This document shows, piece after piece, positions 1-8,363 of a stretch of 64,000 nucleotides of DNA. Origin of the DNA: Paludibacteraceae bacterium (lineage in GTDB: Bacteria > Bacteroidota > Bacteroidia > Bacteroidales > Paludibacteraceae); assembly GCA_017559505.1 (NCBI GenBank), contig JAFYSF010000038.1, positions 1 through 64,000 of the forward strand. The letters run 5' to 3'. The translations under genes and the position numbers were made by a program. The notes below the pieces were generated by a model. That model was not told the origin of the DNA. It did not search any database and saw nothing but the letters and a program-made list of their open reading frames with translations. Every line of letters starts with the position of its first letter. Position 1 is the first letter of the stretch.

Positions 1-1
1 G

Positions 2-2092
2 AATATTCCTCATTTTGAGGCTACGACTAACTATATCGATGTTATGCTACAAGTGAAGTTGGGCGAGGGGTTTGTGGATAGTAGGATGCTGTGCGTGAGC
101 GATGCGTTCTTCGATGTGTTGGACTTTGGGGTAGTGAGTGGTGATGTGAAGCGCGTGTTGTCGGATGAGGGGCTTGCGAATAATGAGGTGATGATTTCGG
201 AGCGTTTGGCAATTAAGTTGTTTGGTGGAGAGGGAGATTGTGTGGGGAAGGAGTTGACAATGACAGACGGAAGAATATATCAGATTGCAGGTGTGTTTAG
301 AACTCCGCCTGTGAATAATCCGTTGGGTGAGTTTGATGTGATTAGATACTTGAGATATGACCCAGCGAAGGCTAATTGGCAGGGAAATGATAGTTATCCG
401 ACGTTTGTGAAGTTGCGTGAAGGCGTTACGGCTGAGGAAGTTGAGGAGAGTATAAGAGCGTTTATAGATGGTCATGAGTTCTTTAGTCGTTTGGCAGAGG
501 TTTGGCAAGCAGAATGGTTTTTGGTTGCGATAGAGGATGCGTATTACGTGGATAATTCGATACGTAAGTCGCAGATTATCTACGGAATATTGGCAGTGTT
601 GGCATTGCTCGTGGCGACGTTCAACTATGTGTTGTTGACACTATCGTCGTTGGTGTCGAGGAGTAAGACCATAGCGATGTTGCGCTGCAATGGGGCTTCG
701 AGGTGGGATGTGTTCCGTATGTTACTGGCAGAGACATTGATAATGATAGTGGCGGCAGTAGGTGTGGCAGTGGTGATTATCGTGTGTGGGCGTCAAGAGT
801 TGTATGAGTGGTTGGGCTATAGAGTAGCAGATTTGTTTGCAATAGAGAGAATTTGGATACCCGCGTTGGTGTGCGTAGTGGCGTTTCTCGTGGCAGGTTT
901 GATACCAGCAGTGTTGTATTCGCAAGTGAATTTGAATTGGGCATTCAGACACGGAAGCGATAATAGAACGTGGTGGAAGAGAGTGTTGCTATTCGTGCAA
1001 GTGGCATGCACGACAGGCGTTGTGTGCTTCCTATTGACCACGACACAACAATCGGACTACATAATGAAGGCAGATTTGGGGTATGTGTATGATAGAATAG
1101 TAACAATGACCCATCCCGGCACAGAGTCGGAGCAATCGGCAATGGCAGATGAGATTGGCAGATTGCCATTCGTGGAGAGCGTGGCGTATTCGGGGCAATA
1201 TCCAGTTTGGGGGTATTGGGGCAATCCTGTTGTAGATAGAGAAAAACAAGAGATATTGTTTTCTTGCCGATTTGAATACTTTGATGAAAAATATATTGAA
1301 ACAATGGGGATGGAGATTGTAGCTGGGCGGAATTTTACGGAGCAAGATGTATTGACGAATACGATTGTGAATGAGGAGTTTGTGCGCAAGCATGGTTGGA
1401 CTGTAGAGACCGCAGTTGGAAAGACTTATTGGCAGAATGGATGTAGCCGTGAGGTTATAGGCGTAGTGAGAGATTTCAGTCAAGCAGGCGGATTTGTGTT
1501 GCCATTGGCAGTGTATCGTATGGCAGCATTGTATAAGTATAGCACAGAAAATTCGTTGCAATTGAATGTGCGCTTGACAGAGTTGACTGCGGAAAACATA
1601 GCGAAATTGGATGAGGTGATAAAGGCGAACTATCACTCGAAATGGGAGTATCAGCTTGTGCCATACGTAGATAGAGTAAAAAATAGATTTGTTTATAGAG
1701 AGACGATGAGAAATAATGTGTTTATCGTGTCGCTCGTGACATTGTTTATTTCGCTTATAGGGCTTATAGGTTATCTTGGAAATGAAATGGCTCGTCGTAG
1801 AAAAGAAATTGCTATTCGAAAAGTAAATGGCGCAACAACGATGCAGATATTAAATCTTTTGAGTTTTAATCTTTTGTGGGTGATTTTGCCTGCGATAGTA
1901 GTAGGAGTTATGGGTGCAATATGGGGAGGTATGAAATATATTGATTTATTGGAGACATTGTGTGAACCATTAAGGTGGTGGATATTTGCATTAGGCGCAG
2001 TGATAGTGCTTGCGGTAGTGTATGTAATACTTGTATTTCGCACTTGGCGCACGGCTAAGGCTAATCCTATAGATATGATAAAAGAGGAGTGA
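2..2092 (+). CDS. FtsX/MacB-type ABC transporter permease, 5' end outside window
   Basis: The reading frame is open to the left edge, so the start codon and N-terminal membrane segment lie upstream; the first internal ATG at 44 is not the true start. The visible protein has a MacB-like periplasmic domain (about residues 1-195), three membrane segments (about 200-310), a fourth near 330, a second periplasmic domain (about 350-570) and three final membrane helices. The FtsX motif RRKEIAIRKVNGAT sits just after the helix near residue 590. This two-half architecture is the large permease common in Bacteroidota, which works with a separate ATPase in lipoprotein, peptide or drug export. The ATPase and a second permease follow on the same strand. 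Third codon positions are G/T-rich, unlike the C-rich usage of the next two genes. Substrate unknown. Confidence 0.9.
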   Translation, partial: NIPHFEATTNYIDVMLQVKLGEGFVDSRMLCVSDAFFDVLDFGVVSGDVKRVLSDEGLANNEVMISERLAIKLFGGEGDCVGKELTMTDGRIYQIAGVFRTPPVNNPLGEFDVIRYLRYDPAKANWQGNDSYPTFVKLREGVTAEEVEESIRAFIDGHEFFSRLAEVWQAEWFLVAIEDAYYVDNSIRKSQIIYGILAVLALLVATFNYVLLTLSSLVSRSKTIAMLRCNGASRWDVFRMLLAETLIMIVAAVGVAVVIIVCGRQELYEWLGYRVADLFAIERIWIPALVCVVAFLVAGLIPAVLYSQVNLNWAFRHGSDNRTWWKRVLLFVQVACTTGVVCFLLTTTQQSDYIMKADLGYVYDRIVTMTHPGTESEQSAMADEIGRLPFVESVAYSGQYPVWGYWGNPVVDREKQEILFSCRFEYFDEKYIETMGMEIVAGRNFTEQDVLTNTIVNEEFVRKHGWTVETAVGKTYWQNGCSREVIGVVRDFSQAGGFVLPLAVYRMAALYKYSTENSLQLNVRLTELTAENIAKLDEVIKANYHSKWEYQLVPYVDRVKNRFVYRETMRNNVFIVSLVTLFISLIGLIGYLGNEMARRRKEIAIRKVNGATTMQILNLLSFNLLWVILPAIVVGVMGAIWGGMKYIDLLETLCEPLRWWIFALGAVIVLAVVYVILVFRTWRTAKANPIDMIKEE

Positions 2093-2104
2093 AGAATAGA
2101 TGAA

Positions 2105-2125
2105 TTTTTAGACAGAATGACATAA
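2105..2125. repeat. 21-bp dispersed repeat, copy 1
   Basis: The sequence around TTTTTAGACAGAATGACATA occurs here and, inverted and identical over 21 bp, at 50504-50524 just upstream of a lipoprotein gene. It lies in the 149-bp gap before the ABC ATPase. The same gap holds a small hairpin (CTACACC/GGTGTA, near 2160-2175) and an imperfect echo of the repeat (AGAATGACAGAC near 2186). Function unknown. Confidence 0.6.
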
Positions 2126-2241
2126 AGACATAATTTTTTTCATTTTTGTATACGCCTTGCTACACCTACGGTGTATCTCGGCAGAAGAATGACAGACCAT
2201 TCGGAATTTGATATTAAATTAACAATTAAATAATTACAACT

Positions 2242-2922
2242 ATGATTACAGTAAACAATCTCAGCAAAGTATTTCGTACCGAAGAAATCGAAACAACAGC
2301 ACTCAACAGTGTCTCATTCACTATCAATCAAGGCGAATTTGTAGCCATTATGGGTCCCTCTGGTTGTGGCAAATCCACTTTACTTAATGTCCTCGGTTTG
2401 CTCGATAATCCAACTGGCGGTAGTTATCAACTCCTTGACACCGAAATGGCGCAACTCCGCGAAAAAGACCGTACTAAGTTCCGTAAGGGCAACATTGGCT
2501 TTGTCTTCCAATCGTTCAACCTTATCGACGAACTCAATGTGTATGAAAATGTCGAATTGCCATTGAAATATCTCAATATCTCTGCTTCTGAGCGCAAACG
2601 CCGTGTAACCGAAATGCTCAAACGCATGAATATCAGCCATCGTGCGCAACACTATCCGCAACAACTCTCTGGTGGTCAACAACAACGTGTCGCTATTGCC
2701 CGCGCCGTAGTTGCCAATCCTAAACTCATTCTTGCCGATGAGCCTACTGGTAATCTCGACTCTCGCAATGGCAAAGAGGTGATGGACCTCCTCTGCGAAC
2801 TTAACAAAGAGGGTACAACTATCGTTATGGTAACTCACTCACAAAAAGATGCGTCTATTGCGCAACGTATTATCAACCTCTTCGATGGCGAAATAGTAGC
2901 CGATGTCCGCAACGAATTATAA
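2242..2922 (+). CDS. ABC transporter ATPase, LolD/MacB type
   Basis: A 226-residue nucleotide-binding subunit with all expected motifs: Walker A GPSGCGKST (residues 38-46), Q-loop in FVFQSFNL, signature [14 protein letters not shown], Walker [13 protein letters not shown] and the H-loop in VTHSQ. The insertion pattern and length match the LolD/MacB/FtsE group that powers FtsX-fold permeases by mechanotransmission rather than by moving substrate through a membrane channel. It lies 149 bp after the upstream permease and 21 bp before the downstream one, so the two permeases plus this ATPase probably make one exporter. Codon usage is richer in C-ending codons than in the upstream gene. Substrate not inferable. 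Confidence 0.95.
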   Translation: MITVNNLSKVFRTEEIETTALNSVSFTINQGEFVAIMGPSGCGKSTLLNVLGLLDNPTGGSYQLLDTEMAQLREKDRTKFRKGNIGFVFQSFNLIDELNVYENVELPLKYLNISASERKRRVTEMLKRMNISHRAQHYPQQLSGGQQQRVAIARAVVANPKLILADEPTGNLDSRNGKEVMDLLCELNKEGTTIVMVTHSQKDASIAQRIINLFDGEIVADVRNEL

Positions 2923-2943
2923 ACCTCTAAAACTTATTTTAGT

Positions 2944-5391
2944 GTGAGTGTTAATTCTCAACTCTCAATTCTCAACTTAATTCGTATGAAGTTCTCAAAA
3001 TTATTAAATATCCTCGGTATGACCGTAGCCTTTGCGGCTCTCTACATTATACTCGTTCAGGTTCACTACGACCTCACCTACAACCGCTCTATCAAAGATT
3101 CTGAGCGTGTCTATCTCATGACCATACCAAAATATGGCAGCGACAAATTGCAGTCGTTTCTCAATCGTCCTCATGCTGAACTCTTATTGGAAGAAAATCC
3201 TTATGTCGAGGCGTATGCAGTAGCTCAATTAGATAATACAAGTAAAAATTATGTGGTTGTGGGCGAGGGCAATAATGCTTTAACTCACACTGCCAATGTA
3301 ACACAAATGACCTCTAAATCCTTCGATGTATTTGGCATAAACATTCTCGTTGGTTCTGTCGCAAACATAGCAGCCGACAATTATGTTGCTATTAGCGAGC
3401 AGGCAGCCAAGCGTTTAGGCGTTGGTGTCGATAGTGTGATTAGTATCGAAAGTTGGGGTGGAATGTATTCATTCACAATATGTGCTATCTATGAAGACCT
3501 TCCTGTTGCCAGCGACCTTCAAAATATAGAAATTATTCGTTGCAACCAACTCGAAACGCAAGACCTTTATAGCACAAGCAATTGGTCATATTGCTATTTC
3601 GTTAAGTTAAATTCCTCTGACGATAAAGCCCTTTTTGAAGAGATGGTTACTGCTCGCTTCATTGAGGCATCGAGCGAACAAATAGCCCATTATCGCAGTA
3701 TGGACTATGGCGATTCAACGCTCAATGCGCAATTAGCAAAAATGGAGGCTTTCCTTGATGACCTTTATTGTCCATTAGTGTCAATACGAGATTTATATTA
3801 TTTTGATAAGTTGGAATTTCAAACAGGGCAAGCAACAGGGAACAAAACTTCTACAATAACACTACTTTTGGTGGCAATACTTATCGTGATAATCTCACTT
3901 ATCAACTTTGTCAACTTCTTCTTTGCTCAAGTGCCAATGCGTATTCGTTCTGTGAATACACGCAAAATTCTCGGTAGTTCGCGCTTTGCGTTGGTCGGAC
4001 GGTTCTTGTTTGAGTCTGTTGTATTGGTCCTTATCTCTTTGGTCTTAGCTGCTGCCGTTGTCAAACTATTCCAATCTTCTGAATATGCCCATTTTATTTC
4101 ATGTAAGTTAGATTTCTCACAAAATTTCATTGTCGTAACGCTTACTGCCGTAGTTTCTATATTGATGACCTTGGTTGCTGGCTTATATCCTGCTCTGTAT
4201 GCAACATCTTTCTCTCCTGCTTTTGCAATTAAGGGGTCATTCAGTATGACTCAAAAAGGCAAAACTTTGCGCTATGCTCTGATTGGTTTGCAATTTGTAG
4301 TCTCAATAGCATTTATTATTTGCGCCATTTTCCTCAAATTGCAACATTCTTATATGATGAATTTCGATATGGGCTTTGACAAAGAGTGTTTAATTACTGC
4401 CAATATCCCTCTTAATAGTATCAATGAGCGTGATGTTTTCAATAGCGAGTTGCTCAATAATCCAAATATCAAGGCTATTGCTTGGTCGCAAGGTCCTATG
4501 GTTACTGATTTTCGTATGGAGTGGGGACGTTGGCATAATGGCGAGAATATGTCTATCACGGTTTTGCCTGTTTCATGGAATTTCTTGCAGGTGATGGGTA
4601 TAGAGGTTGTGGAAGGTCGCGATTTCCTCCCTTCTGATGAAAAAGGTGATGGCGCAATTATTCTTAACGAATATGCCAAAAAGAAATATAATCTCACGCT
4701 TGATGAGCAAATCGCCTGGAATGGTAAACCTCATCCTACTACAGGTTTCTGCCGTGATTTCCACTATTTGCCATTGCAATCCGAAAGTCAAGCGTTTGCT
4801 TTCTATATTTATGATGTTGAGCTTCAAAATAGATACTACACTACGCCTCACATCACTGTGCGTACTATCGATAATGCTGATATTAAAGCCGTATTTGATG
4901 CAATCCGCTCTACTACCGACAAGATTTTGCCTGATTATGGAGGTCAAAAGGTGAAGATTAATTTCTTCGACGAGGAGTTGGGCGAAAACTATCAAAAAGA
5001 GCAGAAACTCACTACTACCATATCTCTATTTACTCTATTGGCTATTATCATTTCGCTGATGGGCGTGCTTGGATTGGTGTTGTTTGAAACACAATATCGC
5101 CGTAAGGAGATTGGCATTCGTCGTGTCAATGGTGCTACTATTGGTGAAATATTGTTGATGTTCAATCACAAATTCTTTATACTTGTCTTAATCTGTTTCT
5201 GCATCGCAGCACCAATTAGTTATTTTATTACCGACTACTATTATAGCACTTTTGCCTATCGTGCACCTATTCATTGGTGGGTGTTCCTCCTTGCCTTTGT
5301 TGCGGTATCTCTCATCACCGCCATAGTCGTAACCATCGCCAGCTTCCATTCCGCATCCACCAACCCAATCAAATCTTTAAAAACTGAATAA
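2944..5391 (+). CDS. FtsX/MacB-type ABC transporter permease (815 aa)
   Basis: Two MacB-like halves: an N-terminal helix near residues 20-45, a periplasmic domain to about 300, three helices (about 305-425), a helix near 440-465, a second periplasmic domain to about 690 and three terminal helices with the motif RRKEIGIRRVNGAT. Partner of the ATPase immediately upstream. Start choice: the GTG at 2944 gives 14 residues before the first ATG at 2986. I keep the GTG because the extra residues end in NLIRMKFSKLLNILGM, which fits the family's usual pattern of a basic stretch before the first helix. The DNA encoding the extra residues is a simple heptad-like repeat (AATTCTCAACTCTC) that also occurs inside the second giant protein gene; see findings. 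The true start remains uncertain between 2944 and 2986. Confidence 0.88.
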   Translation: MSVNSQLSILNLIRMKFSKLLNILGMTVAFAALYIILVQVHYDLTYNRSIKDSERVYLMTIPKYGSDKLQSFLNRPHAELLLEENPYVEAYAVAQLDNTSKNYVVVGEGNNALTHTANVTQMTSKSFDVFGINILVGSVANIAADNYVAISEQAAKRLGVGVDSVISIESWGGMYSFTICAIYEDLPVASDLQNIEIIRCNQLETQDLYSTSNWSYCYFVKLNSSDDKALFEEMVTARFIEASSEQIAHYRSMDYGDSTLNAQLAKMEAFLDDLYCPLVSIRDLYYFDKLEFQTGQATGNKTSTITLLLVAILIVIISLINFVNFFFAQVPMRIRSVNTRKILGSSRFALVGRFLFESVVLVLISLVLAAAVVKLFQSSEYAHFISCKLDFSQNFIVVTLTAVVSILMTLVAGLYPALYATSFSPAFAIKGSFSMTQKGKTLRYALIGLQFVVSIAFIICAIFLKLQHSYMMNFDMGFDKECLITANIPLNSINERDVFNSELLNNPNIKAIAWSQGPMVTDFRMEWGRWHNGENMSITVLPVSWNFLQVMGIEVVEGRDFLPSDEKGDGAIILNEYAKKKYNLTLDEQIAWNGKPHPTTGFCRDFHYLPLQSESQAFAFYIYDVELQNRYYTTPHITVRTIDNADIKAVFDAIRSTTDKILPDYGGQKVKINFFDEELGENYQKEQKLTTTISLFTLLAIIISLMGVLGLVLFETQYRRKEIGIRRVNGATIGEILLMFNHKFFILVLICFCIAAPISYFITDYYYSTFAYRAPIHWWVFLLAFVAVSLITAIVVTIASFHSASTNPIKSLKTE

Positions 5392-5455
5392 TGAGCATAT
5401 GAAATTTGTTTTATTTGTGAAAATTGCATAAAAGTTGCATTTTTTTGAAATGAAA

Positions 5456-5487
5456 TTTGCTTAAATCGTTTTTTATTTGTACTTTTG
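5456..5487 (+). promoter_or_regulatory. Bacteroidota-type promoter for the RloA-like gene
   Basis: TTTG at 5456-5459 and TACTTTTG (TAnnTTTG) at 5480-5487, separated by 20 bp, in the gap before the AAA ATPase gene. An AAGGGAG sequence 8 bp before the ATG is an unusually clear ribosome binding site for this genome. The pair is therefore probably transcribed on its own, apart from the ABC genes. Confidence 0.6.
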
Positions 5488-5517
5488 CAGAAAATTTACT
5501 AAAGGGAGATACTAATT

Positions 5518-6801
5518 ATGATACAAGAAATTAAAATCAAGAATTTTCGTTCGTTTAAGGATGAAGTTGTTTTTAGTTTTGAAGCTTCAAATGATAAGTT
5601 CGCAGAAAGCAGTCAAGTAGTACAAATAAATGAGAATACAAGATTATTGCGTTTTGCGGTTATTTATGGTTATAATGCTTCAGGGAAATCGAATTTGTTA
5701 AAAGTTTTTGATTTTTTATCAGATTTTTGGTTTGCAGAATCTGGAGATGTAGATAAAAAGATAGAAGTAGAACCATTTAAGTTGGATGCGCATTCTCCAA
5801 AAGATCATTCTTTCTTTGAGTTAACGTTCTTTGTAGAAAATATCAAATATAATTATTTATTGGAACTTGATAAAACGCAAGTATATTATGAAAAACTTTC
5901 ATATTACAAGAGTACTCAACCTACTTGTTTGTTTGAAAGAAGGTTGGAGAATAACCAATCTGATATTAAATTTGGTTCTGCAGTAAAAATAAGTAACGTG
6001 GCCAAAGAGAGGATTATTTTACTTTGTCTAAAGAATATATCATTTTTTGCAGCACGTAAACAAGTTAATGTGAGTCTTCCATTGATTGATGAAGCAAAAG
6101 ATATGATGCGACAAAAAATAATGCCAATTATAACACCATCAACAGAACTGTTAGGGTATGCTCAAAGCAAAGCATCTAAAGATAAGGATCTTGTGAGTTA
6201 TATTGTTAATTTTCTTCATGAGGCTGATTTTAATATTACAGATATAAAGACAGAAATAGTAGGAAAAACTATTCCTGAAGATTTGATGAATATGTTATTA
6301 CAGGTAAGTTCGGTTCCTACAGAAATTAAAGAAAAAGTTAAAACAGAAAGATCAATTAAATTATTTGAGACTCGCTTTGAACATACCGTTACAAATGAAA
6401 GAGGAGTTGAAAAATATCACTTAGATCCTAATAACGATGAGGAATCAAGAGGTACAATTCAAACTTTTGGAATAGAAACTGCTTTATATTTTGCATTACA
6501 AAAAAATGCTTTTTTACCTATAGATGAAATAGAGTCATCTTTGCATTCTAAATTATTAGAAAAAATTATTTTTGAATATTTAAAAACCGAATCAAAATCA
6601 CAAATTATAGTTACAACTCATAATGATGGCTTATTAGATTTGATTGATGATTTGATACGAAAAGATTCTGTATGGTTTACTGAAAAGGATAAATCTGGAG
6701 TTACAGATTTATATAAATTAACGGATTTTAGGGGGGTTAATCGTTTGTCTTCAATTAGGGAAGCTTATCGTAATAAACGCTTTGGCGCAACGATGAAATA
6801 A
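5518..6801 (+). CDS. RloA/AbiLi-like AAA ATPase (putative phage defence)
   Basis: A 427-residue SMC-like/ABC-class AAA ATPase. It begins with the typical KIKNFRSFKDE strand, has Walker A GYNASGKSN (51-59), a helical middle (about 190-300), a signature-like region GTIQTFGIETAL, Walker B FLPIDEIESSLH and the H-loop ATTH-type VTTHN. This order is that of the AAA_15/AAA_21 ATPases called RloA, or AbiLi in the lactococcal AbiL abortive-infection system. The next gene, 2 bp away, is an RloB-like partner, which supports the assignment. Very AT-rich, with codon usage unlike the flanking ABC genes, as expected for a transferred defence module. No restriction-modification genes are nearby, so it is a stand-alone pair. 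The ATPase itself looks intact. Confidence 0.85.
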   Translation: MIQEIKIKNFRSFKDEVVFSFEASNDKFAESSQVVQINENTRLLRFAVIYGYNASGKSNLLKVFDFLSDFWFAESGDVDKKIEVEPFKLDAHSPKDHSFFELTFFVENIKYNYLLELDKTQVYYEKLSYYKSTQPTCLFERRLENNQSDIKFGSAVKISNVAKERIILLCLKNISFFAARKQVNVSLPLIDEAKDMMRQKIMPIITPSTELLGYAQSKASKDKDLVSYIVNFLHEADFNITDIKTEIVGKTIPEDLMNMLLQVSSVPTEIKEKVKTERSIKLFETRFEHTVTNERGVEKYHLDPNNDEESRGTIQTFGIETALYFALQKNAFLPIDEIESSLHSKLLEKIIFEYLKTESKSQIIVTTHNDGLLDLIDDLIRKDSVWFTEKDKSGVTDLYKLTDFRGVNRLSSIREAYRNKRFGATMK

Positions 6802-6803
6802 TT

Positions 6804-7519
6804 ATGAGAAAGAGAGTTTTAGCTGAAAATAGTGAACCTAAAAAATATTTTGAGGAGGTGTCTATTCCTTCTGGACAAGAGGATGATGGTAAACGAGATA
6901 TTGGTCCTTTATATCCCTTTCTTATCTGTGGAGGTAAAAATACAGAACGATGGTATTTTGTTCATATTAATGATATTACAGATTATAAATTTAATATTGA
7001 ACCAAAGTATTTTGGATACGATCAAACTATACAGATGAGTTTCCTGATAAGATTAGTAAAATCTTAAAAAGTAATGCAGGTGCAAAAGTTTTTTGTGTAT
7101 TTGATTGGGATACGATATATGGGGAGAAATCAAAAATAAAAAAACATGAAGATTTTGAAAGATTATTTAAAACTGAAATTGCAAATGGAGATGTTGTGAT
7201 ATGTCAGAGTATGCCGTGTATCGAATATTGGTTTCTATTACACTTTAAAAATGATACTACTTTGTACAAAACGTATTCTAAAGTCTCAAATAAATTGCCT
7301 AAAGAGTTTAAAGATTGTTTTTCAGATCCTAAAATAAAACTAAAGAAACTTTTGAAACAAGAGAAATATTTAAAGGATTCATTATGGGTTCGGAAACTTT
7401 GTTCTGATGGGAAATTAGATTTGGCGATTGAACGTGCAGAAAATAATATTGTTATTGCATTATTGAACAGTGATTTAGATAACCAATCTTACACATACAT
7501 TTATAAAATATTCAAATGA
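6804..7519 (+). pseudogene. RloB/AbiLii-like protein, frameshifted
   Basis: The reading frame starting at 6804 encodes an RloB-like N-terminus (FLICGGKNTERWYF, near residue 38) and stops at 7065-7067. The rest of the protein continues in the frame two bases on: SNYTDEFPDKISKIL from 7022, then KVFCVFDWDT, then the RloB hallmark MPCIEYWFLLHF from about 7205 to the stop at 7519. The shift occurs near 7011-7022 and is equivalent to one missing base; no slippery heptamer is visible there. RloB proteins normally carry a Toprim-like CEGxxTE motif; here it is CGGKNTE, so the conserved acidic residue is also gone. Two independent lesions argue for decay rather than sequencing error, although a consensus error could explain the frameshift alone. 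It lies 2 bp after the RloA-like gene. Confidence 0.8.
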
Positions 7520-7539
7520 TACTATTTGCTTTGAGTAAA

Positions 7540-7571
7540 CAACGACCGCTTTCATTATTATGCGGTCGTTG
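7540..7571 (+). terminator. Hairpin after the RloA/RloB pair
   Basis: Perfect 10-bp arms CAACGACCGC (7540-7549) and GCGGTCGTTG (7562-7571) with a 12-base loop, starting 20 bp after the RloB-like stop. No strong T-run follows, so termination efficiency is uncertain. Confidence 0.55.
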
Positions 7572-7614
7572 ATGTTTAAATACTTAAAATAAGTAAATTC
7601 AAAGACAAAATGTT

Positions 7615-8322
7615 ATGAATATATTAATTATTGGTGCTACTTCTGGCATAGGAAAAGAATTGTTGAATCAATATGTTGTAAATGGACATTCTGTAATTGC
7701 ATGTGGCAGGAGGGAGAATGTTTTGAATGAATTATCAAAACAAAATGCCTCTGTTACAGGAGTACAATTAGATATTTGTGACATTGATTCTACCACCCAA
7801 ACTATTTGTGGATTGTTTGCTCAGATGAGGATAGATATTGCTATTGTTGCTGCAGGTATTGGTGAATTGAATCCTACTTTAGATAATACGATAGAGTTAA
7901 ATACGTTACAAACTAATGTTGTTGCTTGGACTAATTGTGTTGACTTGTTATATAAGGCTTTTCAAAAGCAAGGGTTTGGGCATTTAGTTTTAATTACATC
8001 AGTTGGAGGTTTACGAGGCGAACCTGTAGCACCTGCATATTCTGCATCTAAGGCATATCAAATGAATTACGCAGAGGCACTTAAGAAGAAAGCTTTTAAA
8101 AATTTACCATCTCTTACGATTACGGAAATTCGTCCTGGCTTAGTAGATACGGCAATGGCAAAAGGGGATGGTTTGTTTTGGGTAATGCCAACAAGTATTG
8201 TTGTAAAGCAAATTCTTCGTGCGATAAATAAAAAACAAGCAACATGTGTTATAACTAAACGCTGGCGAATCGTACATTTTATTATGCGCCATATTCCTTG
8301 GGGATTATATAAACGAATATAG
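7615..8322 (+). CDS. Short-chain dehydrogenase/reductase (SDR)
   Basis: A 235-residue classical SDR. The N-terminal Rossmann motif is GATSGIGKE (residues 7-15), a D in QLDICD marks the adenine-binding position, the catalytic serine is in ITSVGG and the YxxxK pair is YSASK. It should reduce or oxidise a carbonyl or alcohol with NAD(P)H; the substrate cannot be told. A second SDR with the same ending (membrane-proximal, basic and hydrophobic C-terminus) is at 12106-12846, on the other side of the two-component system; the two are likely paralogs. The next gene follows after 41 bp. Confidence 0.88.
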   Translation: MNILIIGATSGIGKELLNQYVVNGHSVIACGRRENVLNELSKQNASVTGVQLDICDIDSTTQTICGLFAQMRIDIAIVAAGIGELNPTLDNTIELNTLQTNVVAWTNCVDLLYKAFQKQGFGHLVLITSVGGLRGEPVAPAYSASKAYQMNYAEALKKKAFKNLPSLTITEIRPGLVDTAMAKGDGLFWVMPTSIVVKQILRAINKKQATCVITKRWRIVHFIMRHIPWGLYKRI

Positions 8323-8363
8323 TACAACTGAGTTATAAACAAAGGATTATCATTGTTAGACTG

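Noticed and set aside
2380..2838. Minus-strand open frame opposite the ABC ATPase
   Set aside because: Antisense by-product of the codon bias of a strongly supported ATPase gene.
7005..7030. Programmed frameshift in the RloB-like gene
   Set aside because: No slippery heptamer, Shine-Dalgarno-like stimulator or hairpin is visible at the junction, and a key motif residue is also lost.
5518..7519. Retron, or OLD nuclease (Gabija-like) system
   Set aside because: No reverse transcriptase or non-coding RNA is present, and the ATPase lacks a fused Toprim domain; the second gene has RloB hallmarks instead.
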